Shown here: positions 34,442 to 43,867 of the stretch, one piece after another
Layout: each line of letters starts with the position of its first letter
How positions within the stretch are numbered: position 1 is the stretch's first letter
Assembly (NCBI RefSeq): GCF_030407165.1
Contig: NZ_CP129111.1
Coordinates: forward strand, 1,860,001 to 1,924,000
From: Fontisubflavum oceani
GTDB lineage: Bacteria; Pseudomonadota; Alphaproteobacteria; Rhodobacterales; Rhodobacteraceae
Direction: 5' to 3'
Length of the DNA: 64,000 bases
Notes under the pieces: generated by a model
The model's database searches: none
What the model saw: the letters and a program-made list of their open reading frames with translations, nothing else
Told to the model about the DNA's origin: nothing
Translations under genes and position numbers: made by a program

Positions 34442-35152
34442 TCAGACAGCGGCCACATGTTGGATACGATCTGACAGCATCGTGCGGAGATTGGCACGCT
34501 CGGGTTGCGCCAACTGGCCGCTTGATCGCACGATGACATCTTCCAGCCGGGCGTCACGGGCGGCGCGCGCGACACCCAACAAAAAGGGCCTCAAATAGGC
34601 CATTGGCGGGCTATCGAGCTCCAGCAGCTCCATCGCATGAGTCAAATCCTCACGAAAGGCGAGGGTGTCGGGCTGAACCCGGTCCTCTGCGGCCGGACGC
34701 GGGCCTTTGGGGTGCAATGTCGCTGGCAGATGGCGCAGGATCTCCGCCTGAAAATAGGCCAGCGTTTCCATCGGCTTCGGGAGGAACCCATCTGCTCCAG
34801 CGGCGGCCGCTGATTTCGCCGCGGCCTCACGCTCCGCACCGGAGGTCGCCAAGATCACAGGCACACGTGGTTGCACGCCATCCATCTCGGCAATCAGATC
34901 CAGACCCGATCCATCCGGTAAGCCCAAATCGATGATCGCGACCGAGGGCCTGTAAACCGCCAAATGCCGCCGCGCCGAGGTCAGGCAATCCGCGCGGCGA
35001 ATCCTGGCGCCCGATCTTAGACAGAGCAATCGCAGCGCTTCGGATGCAAAGCGGCTATCCTCGACCACAAGGACGGTCAGGCCAAGCAGAGGCCGCGCCG
35101 CGGTTGGTTTCGGTCGAAAGTCGAGTTCTGAAACAAGATCATCCATGTCCAT
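34442..35152 (-). CDS. Orphan response-regulator receiver protein with a C-terminal extension
   Basis: A 236-residue protein. Residues about 24-140 are a CheY-like receiver domain with the acidic pair Glu31-Asp32, phospho-acceptor Asp75 (VAIIDLGLPDGSG), conserved Ser/Thr at 103-104 and Lys126 (GFLPKP). The remaining ~95 residues have no DNA-binding or enzymatic motif that I recognise. There is no histidine kinase next to it. The start at 35152 follows GGGGGC; an ATG two codons later (35146) is equally possible. Such stand-alone receivers often act by protein-protein contact. Transcribed divergently from the epimerase gene. Confidence 0.78.
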   Translation of the reverse strand: MDMDDLVSELDFRPKPTAARPLLGLTVLVVEDSRFASEALRLLCLRSGARIRRADCLTSARRHLAVYRPSVAIIDLGLPDGSGLDLIAEMDGVQPRVPVILATSGAEREAAAKSAAAAGADGFLPKPMETLAYFQAEILRHLPATLHPKGPRPAAEDRVQPDTLAFREDLTHAMELLELDSPPMAYLRPFLLGVARAARDARLEDVIVRSSGQLAQPERANLRTMLSDRIQHVAAV

Positions 35153-35300
35153 TTGCCCCCGGTTAACGCTGATTCCTTGGATGATTAGACCCAGGTAAGG
35201 TTGACAAGCTGTAAACACGACAGGCGCGGCGACGGGACGCTTGGCAAAGCCCGGTCGCACGCCATATCAACAGCCAGGATTTGTCGAAAAGGAATGCCCC

Positions 35301-35705
35301 ATGATCGGACGCCTGAACCATGTCGCCATTGCAGTGCCCGATCTCGAGGCCGCCTCGGCGCAATATCGTGAGACGCTCGGCGCGCAAGTGGGCGCGCCGC
35401 AGGACGAACCGGAGCACGGCGTGACGGTTGTGTTCATCGAACTGCCGAATACCAAGATTGAATTGCTCTACCCGCTTGGCGAGGACAGCCCGATTGCCGG
35501 TTTCTTGGAGAAAAACCCGTCGGGTGGCATCCACCATATCTGTTATGAAGTCGAAGACATCATTGCCGCGCGCGATCAACTCCAGGCCGCGGGAGCCCGT
35601 GTTCTGGGCACCGGCGAGCCGAAAATCGGCGCCCATGGCAAGCCGGTTTTGTTTCTGCATCCGAAAGACTTCACCGGGACCTTGGTTGAGTTGGAGCAAG
35701 TCTGA
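35301..35705 (+). CDS. mce: Methylmalonyl-CoA epimerase
   Basis: Interconverts (2R)- and (2S)-methylmalonyl-CoA in propionyl-CoA use. The 134-residue vicinal-oxygen-chelate protein begins MIGRLNHVAIAVPDLEAASA (metal-binding His). It contains VVFIELPNTKIELLYPLGED with a metal Glu, GGIHHICYEVEDI with the second metal His, and the final GTLVELEQV with the last Glu. The length is typical. The open frame extends 60 nt upstream, but family N-termini start at 35301. Its stop overlaps the next start by one base. Confidence 0.93.
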   Translation: MIGRLNHVAIAVPDLEAASAQYRETLGAQVGAPQDEPEHGVTVVFIELPNTKIELLYPLGEDSPIAGFLEKNPSGGIHHICYEVEDIIAARDQLQAAGARVLGTGEPKIGAHGKPVLFLHPKDFTGTLVELEQV

Positions 35706-35983
35706 TGAATGTTGTGACCGGCATCGTCCTCTACGCGATCATCTGGTTTATGACGCTGTTCGTGATCCTCCCGATCCGCCTTATCTCGCAAGGCGAGGCG
35801 GGGAATGTCGCGGAGGGCACCCATGCGTCTGCGCCCGAGAAGCCGCAACTGAAGCGGCGGTTCTTGGTGACCTCGGCGGTTGCCGCCGTGCTGTGGGGCA
35901 TCGCTGCGTGGATCATCATCAGCGGCGCGATCACAATCGCCGATATTGACCTGTTCAATCGGTTCGGGATGGGCCAGCGCTGA
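35705..35983 (+). CDS. DUF1467 small membrane protein
   Basis: A 92-residue protein with two transmembrane helices (about residues 4-24 and 57-77), including the DUF1467 signature WFMTLFVILPIRLISQGEAG. This family nearly always follows the methylmalonyl-CoA epimerase gene in alphaproteobacteria; function unknown. Translation is coupled to mce (TGATG). Its last 29 bp overlap the end of the convergent EI24-type gene. Confidence 0.85.
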   Translation: MNVVTGIVLYAIIWFMTLFVILPIRLISQGEAGNVAEGTHASAPEKPQLKRRFLVTSAVAAVLWGIAAWIIISGAITIADIDLFNRFGMGQR

Positions 35984-36659
35984 GCCGGTGATACAGGTGG
36001 GTGAAGGTCGCCGCGCCTAGAACCGGCACCAGAACGTTCACGACCGGGATCGTTAGGGGCACGGCCATCAATACGCCGGCAGCGAAGATGGTGAATCGGT
36101 TGCGGCTGCGAAAAGCGGCGGCACCGGTAGCGTCGTGACGGCGGAGCGCCACCATCTGCGCGTATTCCCGGCCCAAGAGGATTCCGTTCACGATCCAGAA
36201 GAGGAAGGGGGCGAGCGGCGGGATCAACAGATATGCGATCAGCGCCACCAAGTTGACGCCGATGATCACACCCAGAAATCTCAGAGCGTCGCCCAACCCT
36301 TCGATAATCCCGACTTGCCGGGCCGCGGGGAGATGTGGGTAGTGTTCGGCCTCCACGGCATTGGCGATCCGGTCGAGGAAAATGCCAGTAAAGGCCGACG
36401 CGACCGGGACCATCAGAAAGACGGAGAGCAGCAGCATCAAGGGAATGCCCGCCCAGGTCAGCGCATTATCGACCCAGGTGATCTCGCCGATCCAGGGCAG
36501 GGTGAAACTCTCTGGAAGCAGCCAGCCAATGAGGATGACGAAGGCGGCATAAAAGGCAAAAAGCAGGCCGAGGGTCAGCCCGATCCCCAGGCCTAGAACA
36601 CCAAGAAACCGGCGATCAGAGAGTTGGCCAAGAGCTTTGAGGAAATCTGAGAGGATCAT
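35955..36659 (-). CDS. EI24/CysZ-like membrane protein
   Basis: This 234-residue inner-membrane protein has about four to six hydrophobic helices and the EI24/CysZ family pattern (LLSVFLMVPVASAFTGIFLD, then RIANAVEAEHYPHLP, and later LNPFLFWIVNG-like FLFWIVNGILLGREYAQMVA). CysZ is a sulfate channel in enterobacteria; for most alphaproteobacterial members the cargo is unproven. No cysteine-synthesis gene is adjacent. Convergent with DUF1467 and overlapping it by 29 bp. Confidence 0.75.
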   Translation of the reverse strand: MILSDFLKALGQLSDRRFLGVLGLGIGLTLGLLFAFYAAFVILIGWLLPESFTLPWIGEITWVDNALTWAGIPLMLLLSVFLMVPVASAFTGIFLDRIANAVEAEHYPHLPAARQVGIIEGLGDALRFLGVIIGVNLVALIAYLLIPPLAPFLFWIVNGILLGREYAQMVALRRHDATGAAAFRSRNRFTIFAAGVLMAVPLTIPVVNVLVPVLGAATFTHLYHRLSAGPSRTD

Positions 36660-36752
36660 CTACGCGTCAATCGGGTTGGTCAGTGAATGTTATGCCTCTT
36701 AACATTGGGGCGCGGCTCTGCCAGATCAACCCCTAACCAAGCGGTGGGTGCC

Positions 36753-36797
36753 AAATTCCTTTGGAAGGAATTTGTTCGGAATTTTTGGAAAATTCCG
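36753..36797. repeat. Composite double palindrome, copy 1
   Basis: Two adjacent perfect inverted repeats: AAATTCCTT-TGG-AAGGAATTT (36753-36773) and, after GTT, CGGAATTTT-TGG-AAAATTCCG (36777-36797). The second half is almost identical to the second half of the element at 50383-50427. It lies just downstream of topA, whose stop is at 36814. It may form two mRNA hairpins ending topA transcripts, or be an extragenic repeat family. Confidence 0.75.
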
Positions 36798-36813
36798 GTT
36801 CCGCCGTTGTGGC

Positions 36814-39452
36814 CTAGCTTGCTTTTTTTCGCGTGGTCCGTTTTTTGCCGCCTTTGGCTTGACGCTCTGCGATCAACTGAACGGCGATGTCCATGGTTAC
36901 ATCCGCAGGTTCCGTGCCTTTCGGGATCGTGGCATTCACCTTCTCCCATTTCACATACGGCCCGTAGCGCCCGTCCATCACATTCACTGGACCACCATGT
37001 TCAGGATGTTCGCCCAACTCATGTAGAGGCGGTTGCGCTGCACCGCGCCCGCCGCGTTTGGCCGCTTTCTCGGCGATCAGTTCGACGGCCCGGTTCATCC
37101 CGATCGACCAAACCTCGTCCACCTCCGGCAGGTTCGCATAAATCCGTCCGTGTTTGACATACGGCCCGTAACGGCCAATCGCCGCCTCGACGATCTCGCC
37201 ATCTTCGGGATGTTTGCCCACCTCGCGCGGCAGGCTGAGCAGCCTCATCGCCTTCTCGAAATCGATGGTCGCCGGATCCCAACCCTTGGGCAGAGAGCCG
37301 CGTTTCGGCTTTTTCTCTTCTTCCGTGACCTCGCCCAATTGCACGTAAGGCCCAAAGCGTCCGGTTTTCAGATGCACGGGCAAGGAGGTGTCAGGATCCA
37401 CGCCTAACATCCGCTCATCGGCCTGCGCCTCATCTCCCTCACCCGGCGGCGCGAAGGCGCGGGTGTAGCGGCACTCAGGATAGTTGGAGCAGCCAATGAA
37501 CGCTCCGCCAGACCGCGCTGTTCGCATCGAGAGCCGCCCCTCGCCGCAATTCGGGCAAAGCCGCGGGTCGCTGCCGTCTTCTTTGGCCGGAAAGAGATGC
37601 GGCTCCAGCACCTCGTTGATCTTTTCCAACACCTCGCCGATGCGGAGATCGGCGGTCTCATCAATCGCGGCTTTGAAATCGCGCCAGAATCGATCCAGCA
37701 CGTCCTTGTAATCCCGGTCGCCGGCGCTGACTTCGTCGAGCTGGGTCTCCAAGCCGGCGGTGAAATCATACCCGACATAACGCCGGAAGTAATTGGTCAG
37801 GAACGCCGTCACCAAGCGGCCTTTGTCTTCTGGGATCAGCCGGTTTTTGTCTTTCAGAACATAACCGCGATCCTGGATCGTCGTGACGATGGACGCGTAG
37901 GTCGAGGGTCGCCCAATGCCCAACTCTTCCATCCGTTTGACCAAAGTGGCCTCGGTATAGCGCGGTGGCGGTTGGGTGAAATGCTGCTGCCCCAAGACCG
38001 CGCCATCGGCGGAGAGCACACCGCCGCCGTTCTGACGCAAATCGCCCTGGCTGTCGTCTTCGATCACCGCGTCGCCGTCGCTGGCGGCTTTGGCGAACTC
38101 CGCCTCTAGCGCCGCTGCGACCGGTTTGACCATCTCGCCCTGCATGATCTGCGGCAGGCGTTTGTCATCTTCGTCCTGCACATCGTCGCGGCCTTCCTCA
38201 TAGACCTTGAGGAAGCCGTCAAAGAGCACGACCTGCCCCGTCGCGCGCAGCACGACCTCGCCATCTGCCGAACCGATATCGACCGTGGTCCGCTCTAGCC
38301 GGGCGGCCTCCATCTGACTCGCAATCGTGCGTTTCCAGATCAGTCCGTAGAGTTTCTTCTGATCGTCTTCGGACAGCCGGATATCGTCGGGCGCCTTGGC
38401 CATATCCGTCGGTCGGATACATTCATGCGCTTCTTGTGCATTCTTGGCCTTATTCTTGTACACACGGGCGGATTTCGGAACGTAGGCCTCGCCATACCGA
38501 TCTTTGATTGCATCGCGCGCCGCGGTGACCGCCTCGGGGGCCATGTCGATCCCGTCGGTCCGCATATAGGTGATGTGGCCGGCCTCATAGAGCCGCTGCG
38601 CCGCGCTCATCGTCTGGCGCGCGCCCATGCCGAATTTGCGGCTGGCCTCCTGCTGCAAGGTCGAGGTCATGAACGGCGCGGCGGGGTTGCGGTTGGCCGG
38701 TTTTGCTTCGACCGATTGCACCGCCAGATCGCGGGACGAGACGGCTTTAACAGCAAGGAGGCCGCCGCCGCCGTTTCAAGATCATATTTCTCAAGCTTCT
38801 TGCCGCCGAGAACCGTCAGACGTGCCTCAAAACTCTGCCCGCGCGGCGTGTCGAGAACGGCCTTCACCGACCAATACTCGCGGTGTTTGAACGCCTCGAT
38901 CTCCATCTCGCGCTCGACGATCAAGCGTAGACAGACCGATTGTACCCGACCCGCCGATTTTGCACCCGGCAGTTTCCGCCAAAGAACCGGCGACAGGTTG
39001 AACCCCACCAGATAATCCAGCGCGCGGCGCGCCAGATAGGCCTCGACCAGTTCCATATCGACTTCGCGCGGGTTTTGCATCGCGTCTGTCACAGCACTCT
39101 TGGTGATCGCGTTAAAGACCACCCGGCTGACCGGGGTGTCTTTCTTAATCGCCTTGCGTTTGCGGAGCGCCTCTTCCAGATGCCAACTGATCGCTTCGCC
39201 TTCGCGGTCCGGGTCGGTTGCGAGGATCAGATTGTTGTCGTCTTTCAACGCATCGGCGATGGCTTTGACGTGTTTTTTCGAGTCGCTGCCAACCTCCCAC
39301 AGCATCTCGAATCCGGCTTCCGTATCGACCGAGCCGTCCTTTGGTGGCAGGTCGCGCACATGGCCATAGGAGGCGAGCACCGTATAATCATCGCCCAAAT
39401 ATTTGTTTATTGTCTTGGCCTTAGCAGGAGATTCGACAACGACGACGGGCAT
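36814..39452 (-). CDS. topA: DNA topoisomerase I (frameshift in the assembly)
   Basis: Type IA topoisomerase that relaxes negative supercoils. The N-terminal Toprim domain starts MPVVVVESPAKAKTINKYLG with catalytic Glu7 and DPDREGEAISWHLEEAL (Asp80, Asp82, Glu84). SAGRVQS and the active-site Tyr motif HITYMRTDG follow. The C-terminus has a four-Cys zinc ribbon (CPNCGEGRL...CSNYPEC) and three TopA-C repeats of the GRYGPYVK type. As written the frame breaks near 38757-38764, within GCGGCGGCGGCC. One extra base gives ETAAAA then LLAVKAVSSRDLAVQSVEA. The span is 3n+2 nt, 879 residues after correction. Start at 39452 matches family N-termini. Confidence 0.95.
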
Positions 39453-39572
39453 GAAAAAGACCTTCAATCAAAGACATGGTATGGCGGCGGAACATGTGGT
39501 GGCTTGGTCGGGCTTGTCAATCCGTGATCGGCTGCGACACACTCGCCGCGTGCTGCTTGCGAGGGTTTTACG

Positions 39573-40000
39573 ATGCGGTTCTTCTTGGTTCTCATGGCGA
39601 TGATTTGTGTTTTGCCGGCGTCGGCGGAGCCGGTGGATTTGCCACCTGGTTCGGCTTTGCGGGGGCGTTGCTCGATACGCTCCGACCGCTCGTCGAATAT
39701 GATCTTGGCGCGCCGGTTGAGTTCGTTGTTACCTCGCTGCAGGTCGATGGTGATCGTGCTTTTGCCCGCGTGGCGGCGCAGCGCCCGATGGGAGCGCCGA
39801 TTGACATGGAAACCACGCCGATGGTGCTGCGCGATGGTCTTCCGTTGGACACAATCGATGGCCCGCGGATTGAGGCCTTCTTCTACCAGAGCCCGGCGCG
39901 GTGGGAGGTCGTTGAGTTTGTGATCGGCGCGACAGATGTGTGGTGGTGGGCATATGATTGTAAGCACTACGGCGGGCTTCTGAGTGAGTGGGGCTGCTAA
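39573..40000 (+). CDS. Small exported protein of unknown function (frameshift in the assembly)
   Basis: Starts MRFFLVLMAMICVLPASAEP, a clear signal peptide with cleavage after Ala18, preceded by GAGGG. Right after LPPGSALRG the frame is lost in the G5 run at 39661-39665. With one more G it continues ALLDTLRPLVEYDLGAPVEF and on to a Trp-rich end (TDVWWWAYDCKHYGGLLSEW). The span is 3n+2 nt, about 142 residues. I do not recognise the family. The pattern of a small periplasmic domain with Cys and Trp near the C-terminus suggests a secreted or wall-associated role at most. Its stop overlaps the convergent dprA stop by 4 bp. Confidence 0.7.
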
Positions 40001-41169
40001 CTTGCCCGCGTCAACAAGCCACCAGGGCGACGTTCGATATTGCCAGCCAACTCCATTTGGGCCAGCGCCCGGGTGATGTCTGATGCTGGCAAACCAAGAT
40101 CGCGGATCAACTGATCTTCGGCGGTGGGGGAGGGGCCGAGCTGCGTCAAGATACGGTTGGTCAGGTCGTCGTGGCCTATCGCCTTGCCGGGCACGGTCAT
40201 CGGTTCAGGGGCCGGGGCGGACGCAGGAGCCGCGAGCGGCAGTGCGGTTTGCGGATCTGGCGTGCCGATCTGTTCCAACACGTCTTCGACACTGCGCACA
40301 AGGGTCGCGCCGTCGCGGATCAGGAGGTTGCACCCCGCCGCGCGTGTGTCCATCGGATGGCCAGGCACCGCCAGTACATCGCGGCCCTGCTCCAGCGCCA
40401 AGCGCGCTGTGATGAGCGAGCCGGAGCGGGTTGCGGCTTCGACGACAACGACCGCTTGTGCCAGACCGGGGACGATCCGGTTCCTGCGCGGGAAATGGCG
40501 GGCTTGCGGGTCGAGGCTGAAGGGCTGTTCACTCAGCCGCACGCCGGTTTTGGCCATATCCTGGGCCAGTTTGGTGTTCTCCGCCGGGTAGATCACATCT
40601 AGGCCACCGGCATGGACTCCGATTGTACCGGTCTCCACTGTTGCGGCATGCGCCAAGGCATCGATCCCGCGCGCCAAGCCGGAGACCACTACATAGCCCG
40701 CCGCGCCCAGATCTGCCGCCAAGCGCCGGGCCATCCGGGCGCCAAGAGAGGAGGCGTTGCGCGTGCCGACCACCGCGATAATGGGCCGCTGCAACAGCGT
40801 CGTATCGCCAAGCGCCCAGAGAACTGGCGGCGCGTCGGACAGGCTGGCCAGACGGGCCGGGTATGCGTCATCGCCCAAACACAACATCTGAGCGCCAGCA
40901 CGTTTGGCCGCTTTCATCTCGGCCAGCGCCACACTCTCGGGACAGATGGCGTATGTATCGACACCTGCGGCCACAGCGATTTCGGGCAAAGCGTCGAGGG
41001 CGGCTGCTGCGGAGCCGTGATCGGCGAGCAGCCGTTGGAATGTCACCGGGCCGACCCGGCGGGAGCGCATCAGTTGCAGCCGTGCCAGCCGATCCCGGCT
41101 GTCCTGGCTGGGGGCGGGGGTGAACCCCACGGGCGGCTCGGCAAAGCCCGGGTCTAGCTCCATATGCAT
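39997..41169 (-). CDS. dprA: DNA-processing protein DprA
   Basis: DprA loads RecA on incoming single-stranded DNA during transformation and is also found in many bacteria not known to be competent. About 390 residues: an N-terminal SAM-like helical region (RLQLMRSRRVGPVTFQRLLA), the Rossmann-like DNA-binding domain with IIAVVGTRNASSLGARMARR, VVSGLARGIDALAHAATVET, RNRIVPGLAQAVVVVEAATR and SGSLITARLALEQGRDVLAVPG, and a C-terminal winged helix (about residues 325-390). The start is ambiguous among GTG 41178, ATG 41169 and ATG 41163, none with a good Shine-Dalgarno. Confidence 0.93.
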   Translation of the reverse strand: MHMELDPGFAEPPVGFTPAPSQDSRDRLARLQLMRSRRVGPVTFQRLLADHGSAAAALDALPEIAVAAGVDTYAICPESVALAEMKAAKRAGAQMLCLGDDAYPARLASLSDAPPVLWALGDTTLLQRPIIAVVGTRNASSLGARMARRLAADLGAAGYVVVSGLARGIDALAHAATVETGTIGVHAGGLDVIYPAENTKLAQDMAKTGVRLSEQPFSLDPQARHFPRRNRIVPGLAQAVVVVEAATRSGSLITARLALEQGRDVLAVPGHPMDTRAAGCNLLIRDGATLVRSVEDVLEQIGTPDPQTALPLAAPASAPAPEPMTVPGKAIGHDDLTNRILTQLGPSPTAEDQLIRDLGLPASDITRALAQMELAGNIERRPGGLLTRAS

Positions 41170-41362
41170 GCTCGGCACGCTAGCTGAAAATTGGTTAAGG
41201 GAGCGTTACGAGGGGAGGGGTCGCTCCCGCCCCGCTCGGCCTTTGGCCTGCGCGCGTTGGGCATGGCGCGCTGCGCGCGCGGTTCGTACGTCGGTGCGGG
41301 TCATGCAGACCACCGCGACGCCTGGATTTGCGGTCGGCTTGGTTAGATGCGTGCGGGTCGTC

Positions 41363-42787
41363 TTAGGCTGCTGAACCGCCGACAGTTAGCCCGCCGATCA
41401 ACAGCGTGGGCTGCCCCACACCTACTGGCACCCATTGGCCATTCTTGCCGCAATTGCCCATGCCGGGATCAAGTTTCATGTCGTTACCGATGGCTCGGAC
41501 CTGCTTCAGTGCTGTGGCCCCATCGCCGATCAACGTCGCGCCTTTAACCGGTGCGCCAACTTTGCCGTTTTCGACCCGATAGGCCTCGGTGCAGCTGAAC
41601 ACGAATTTGCCATTGGTGATGTCGACCTGTCCGCCGCCAAATCCGACCGCGTAAATCCCATCTTTGACATCGGCCACGATATCGCCGGGGTCGGCCTCGC
41701 CACCCAACATATACGTGTTGGTCATCCGCGGCATTGGGATATGGGCAAAGCTTTCTCGCCGTCCATTGCCGGTGGCCTCCACCCCCATCAGCCGGGCGTT
41801 TTGCCGATCCTGCATATAGCCCACCAACACGCCATCCTCGATCAGGACATTCTTACCGGACGGTGTGCCCTCATCATCCACGGTGATCGAGCCGCGCCGG
41901 TCGGGGATCGTGCCATCATCCAGAACGGTGACGCCTTTGGCGGCGACCTGCTCCCCCATCAACCCCGCAAAGGCGGAGGTCTTCTTGCGATTGAAATCAC
42001 CCTCCAGCCCGTGGCCAACGGCTTCATGCAGCAAAATACCGGGCCAACCGGGCCCAAGCGCCACGTCCATCACACCCGCCGGGGCAGGAACGGCCGAGAG
42101 GTTCACCACCGCGATCCGCAACGCTTCGCGGGCCACATCTTCCCAATGATCCCGCTCCAGAAGTCCGACAAGGCCAATGCGCCCGCCGCCACCCGCCGAC
42201 CCGGATTCGCGGCGACCGTTTTCTTCGACGATGATGCTGACATTCAGGCGCACCATGGGCCGGATATCGGCCACCCGTGTACCTTCAGGGCGTAGAATTT
42301 CGACCTCTTGAAGGCTCGCACCCATCGATGCAGAAACCTGCACCACGCGCGGATCAAGGGCACGGGCAAAGGCGTCGATCTCCTGCAGGGTGTCGAGCTT
42401 CACGGAAAACTCCGCCCCACTCATCGGGTCGTCATCGGTGTAGAGCTTGCGGTTGGTGCCTTTCGGCGCGTCGGCCAAGACCCCGCCGCCATCGCCGACG
42501 GCCAGCCGCGCGGTTTCCGACGCACGGGTGAGTGCGGCCTCGGAAATCTCGGTCGAATGGGCATAGCCCGCAACCTCGCCATTCACGGCGCGCAGGCCAA
42601 ATCCTTCGCCCGCGTCATAACTCGCGGTTTTCACGCGTCCGTCGTCAAACACCAACATCTCCGAGCGTCGCCGCTCCAAAAACAACTCGCCATCCTCGGC
42701 CCCGGCGGTGGCCGCGCGCAAAATGCGCAGCGCGGCGGCCTCGTCGAGCAAGGTTTCAAAGGGGCGAAACGGTGTGGCTTGAGTCAT
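41363..42787 (-). CDS. tldD: Metalloprotease TldD
   Basis: TldD, usually with TldE, forms a zinc protease that trims unfolded peptides and matures some modified peptides. The 474-residue protein has the metal motif HEAVGHGLEGD (HExxxH). It also has the family blocks GSGSAGG-like GSAGGGGRIGLVGLLERDHW, ITVDDEGTPSGKNVLIEDGV, GRRESFAHIPMPRMTNTYML and PGMGNCGKNGQWVPVGVGQP. No tldE is in the window. It lies upstream of the cytochrome oxidase operon in the opposite direction, separated by 190 bp that should hold both promoters. Confidence 0.94.
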   Translation of the reverse strand: MTQATPFRPFETLLDEAAALRILRAATAGAEDGELFLERRRSEMLVFDDGRVKTASYDAGEGFGLRAVNGEVAGYAHSTEISEAALTRASETARLAVGDGGGVLADAPKGTNRKLYTDDDPMSGAEFSVKLDTLQEIDAFARALDPRVVQVSASMGASLQEVEILRPEGTRVADIRPMVRLNVSIIVEENGRRESGSAGGGGRIGLVGLLERDHWEDVAREALRIAVVNLSAVPAPAGVMDVALGPGWPGILLHEAVGHGLEGDFNRKKTSAFAGLMGEQVAAKGVTVLDDGTIPDRRGSITVDDEGTPSGKNVLIEDGVLVGYMQDRQNARLMGVEATGNGRRESFAHIPMPRMTNTYMLGGEADPGDIVADVKDGIYAVGFGGGQVDITNGKFVFSCTEAYRVENGKVGAPVKGATLIGDGATALKQVRAIGNDMKLDPGMGNCGKNGQWVPVGVGQPTLLIGGLTVGGSAA

Positions 42788-42977
42788 GATGCCTCCTCAA
42801 ATGGGCCGGTCGGGAGGGCAAAAGCTTCGCCCGCGGACCAAAAACAATCTGCATAGGTGAGACATTTTTCACCACTGCCTTGAATCCTATCGCTCTATAT
42901 GGTTCACCGAACTTGGAACGCAACGGGATGCAATCTGGCCCTGCTCAGGTGGCCTCGCGAATACAGGACAATTCGGA

Positions 42978-43859
42978 ATGGCACTTCGGACGAAGATGAA
43001 CGGTCTCTGGGCCGGATTTGGTGCAACACTTATGGCCACGGCCGCCAGCGCGCAAAGCGTGGGCGAAGGCCTAGAGATTCGCGGCGCGCCGGTGCCCGGC
43101 GGCGTGAATTTTCAACCACCTGCGACCGAATTGGCGCGTGAACTGCAAGCGCTCGACAACTTCCTCCTGGTGATCATCACAGCAATTGTGCTGTTCGTCG
43201 TGGCGCTTTTGGCTTGGACCATCCTGCGCCACAATGAGCGCGCCAACCCGGAACCGGCGACCTTTACCCATAACACAAAGATCGAGATCACCTGGACGGT
43301 TGTGCCTCTCGTGATCCTCTTCGTGATCGGCGGGTTTTCCTTGCCCGTGCTGTTCAAGCAGCAGACCATCCCGGAAGCCGATGTCTTGATCAAAGCGACG
43401 GGCTATCAGTGGTACTGGGGCTATGAGTATCCCGAAGAGGGCCTTGAGTTCGAAAGCTTCATGCTGGCCCAAGACGAGTTGGAAGAATTCGGCTATAGCC
43501 AAGACGAATATCTTCTGGCCACCGATACCGCCGTTGTCGTTCCAACGGGGCAGACCATTGTCATGCAGGTGACCGCCGCCGATGTGATCCATTCCTGGAC
43601 CATTCCCGCCTTTGGCGTGAAGCAAGATGGCGTGCCGGGCCGCTTGGCGGAACTGTGGTTTGAAGTCGATCCGGGCCAGGAGGGCATCTATTTCGGTCAG
43701 TGTTCCGAGCTTTGCGGCGTGAACCACGCCTATATGCCGATCACTGTTTTTGCCGTGACGCCCGAGGAATATGACGCCTGGCTGGCCGGAGAGGCGCAGC
43801 AATTTGCCTCCACTGGGACCCGTGCGCCCGCCTATATCGAACTCGCAGCGGTCGAATAG
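42978..43859 (+). CDS. ctaC: Cytochrome c oxidase subunit II
   Basis: This 293-residue subunit of aa3-type oxidase accepts electrons from cytochrome c. A signal peptide ends around TAASAQS. Two transmembrane helices follow (about residues 57-80 and 100-122). The periplasmic CuA domain has GYQWYWGYEYPE (aromatic electron-entry region), VIHSWTIPAFGVKQDGVPGR and the CuA ligands in FGQCSELCGVNHAYMPI. The first ATG is used; an alternative lies six codons downstream. First gene of an assembly operon that runs on with ctaB, a small membrane protein, ctaG, ctaE and SURF1. Subunit I is not in the window. Confidence 0.95.
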   Translation: MALRTKMNGLWAGFGATLMATAASAQSVGEGLEIRGAPVPGGVNFQPPATELARELQALDNFLLVIITAIVLFVVALLAWTILRHNERANPEPATFTHNTKIEITWTVVPLVILFVIGGFSLPVLFKQQTIPEADVLIKATGYQWYWGYEYPEEGLEFESFMLAQDELEEFGYSQDEYLLATDTAVVVPTGQTIVMQVTAADVIHSWTIPAFGVKQDGVPGRLAELWFEVDPGQEGIYFGQCSELCGVNHAYMPITVFAVTPEEYDAWLAGEAQQFASTGTRAPAYIELAAVE

Positions 43860-43867
43860 GCGCTCTG

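Noticed and set aside
41179..41362. GC-rich imperfect repeats between tldD and dprA
   Set aside because: Alternating GCGC tracts, no clear symmetric structure or T run; not enough to call a terminator or repeat.
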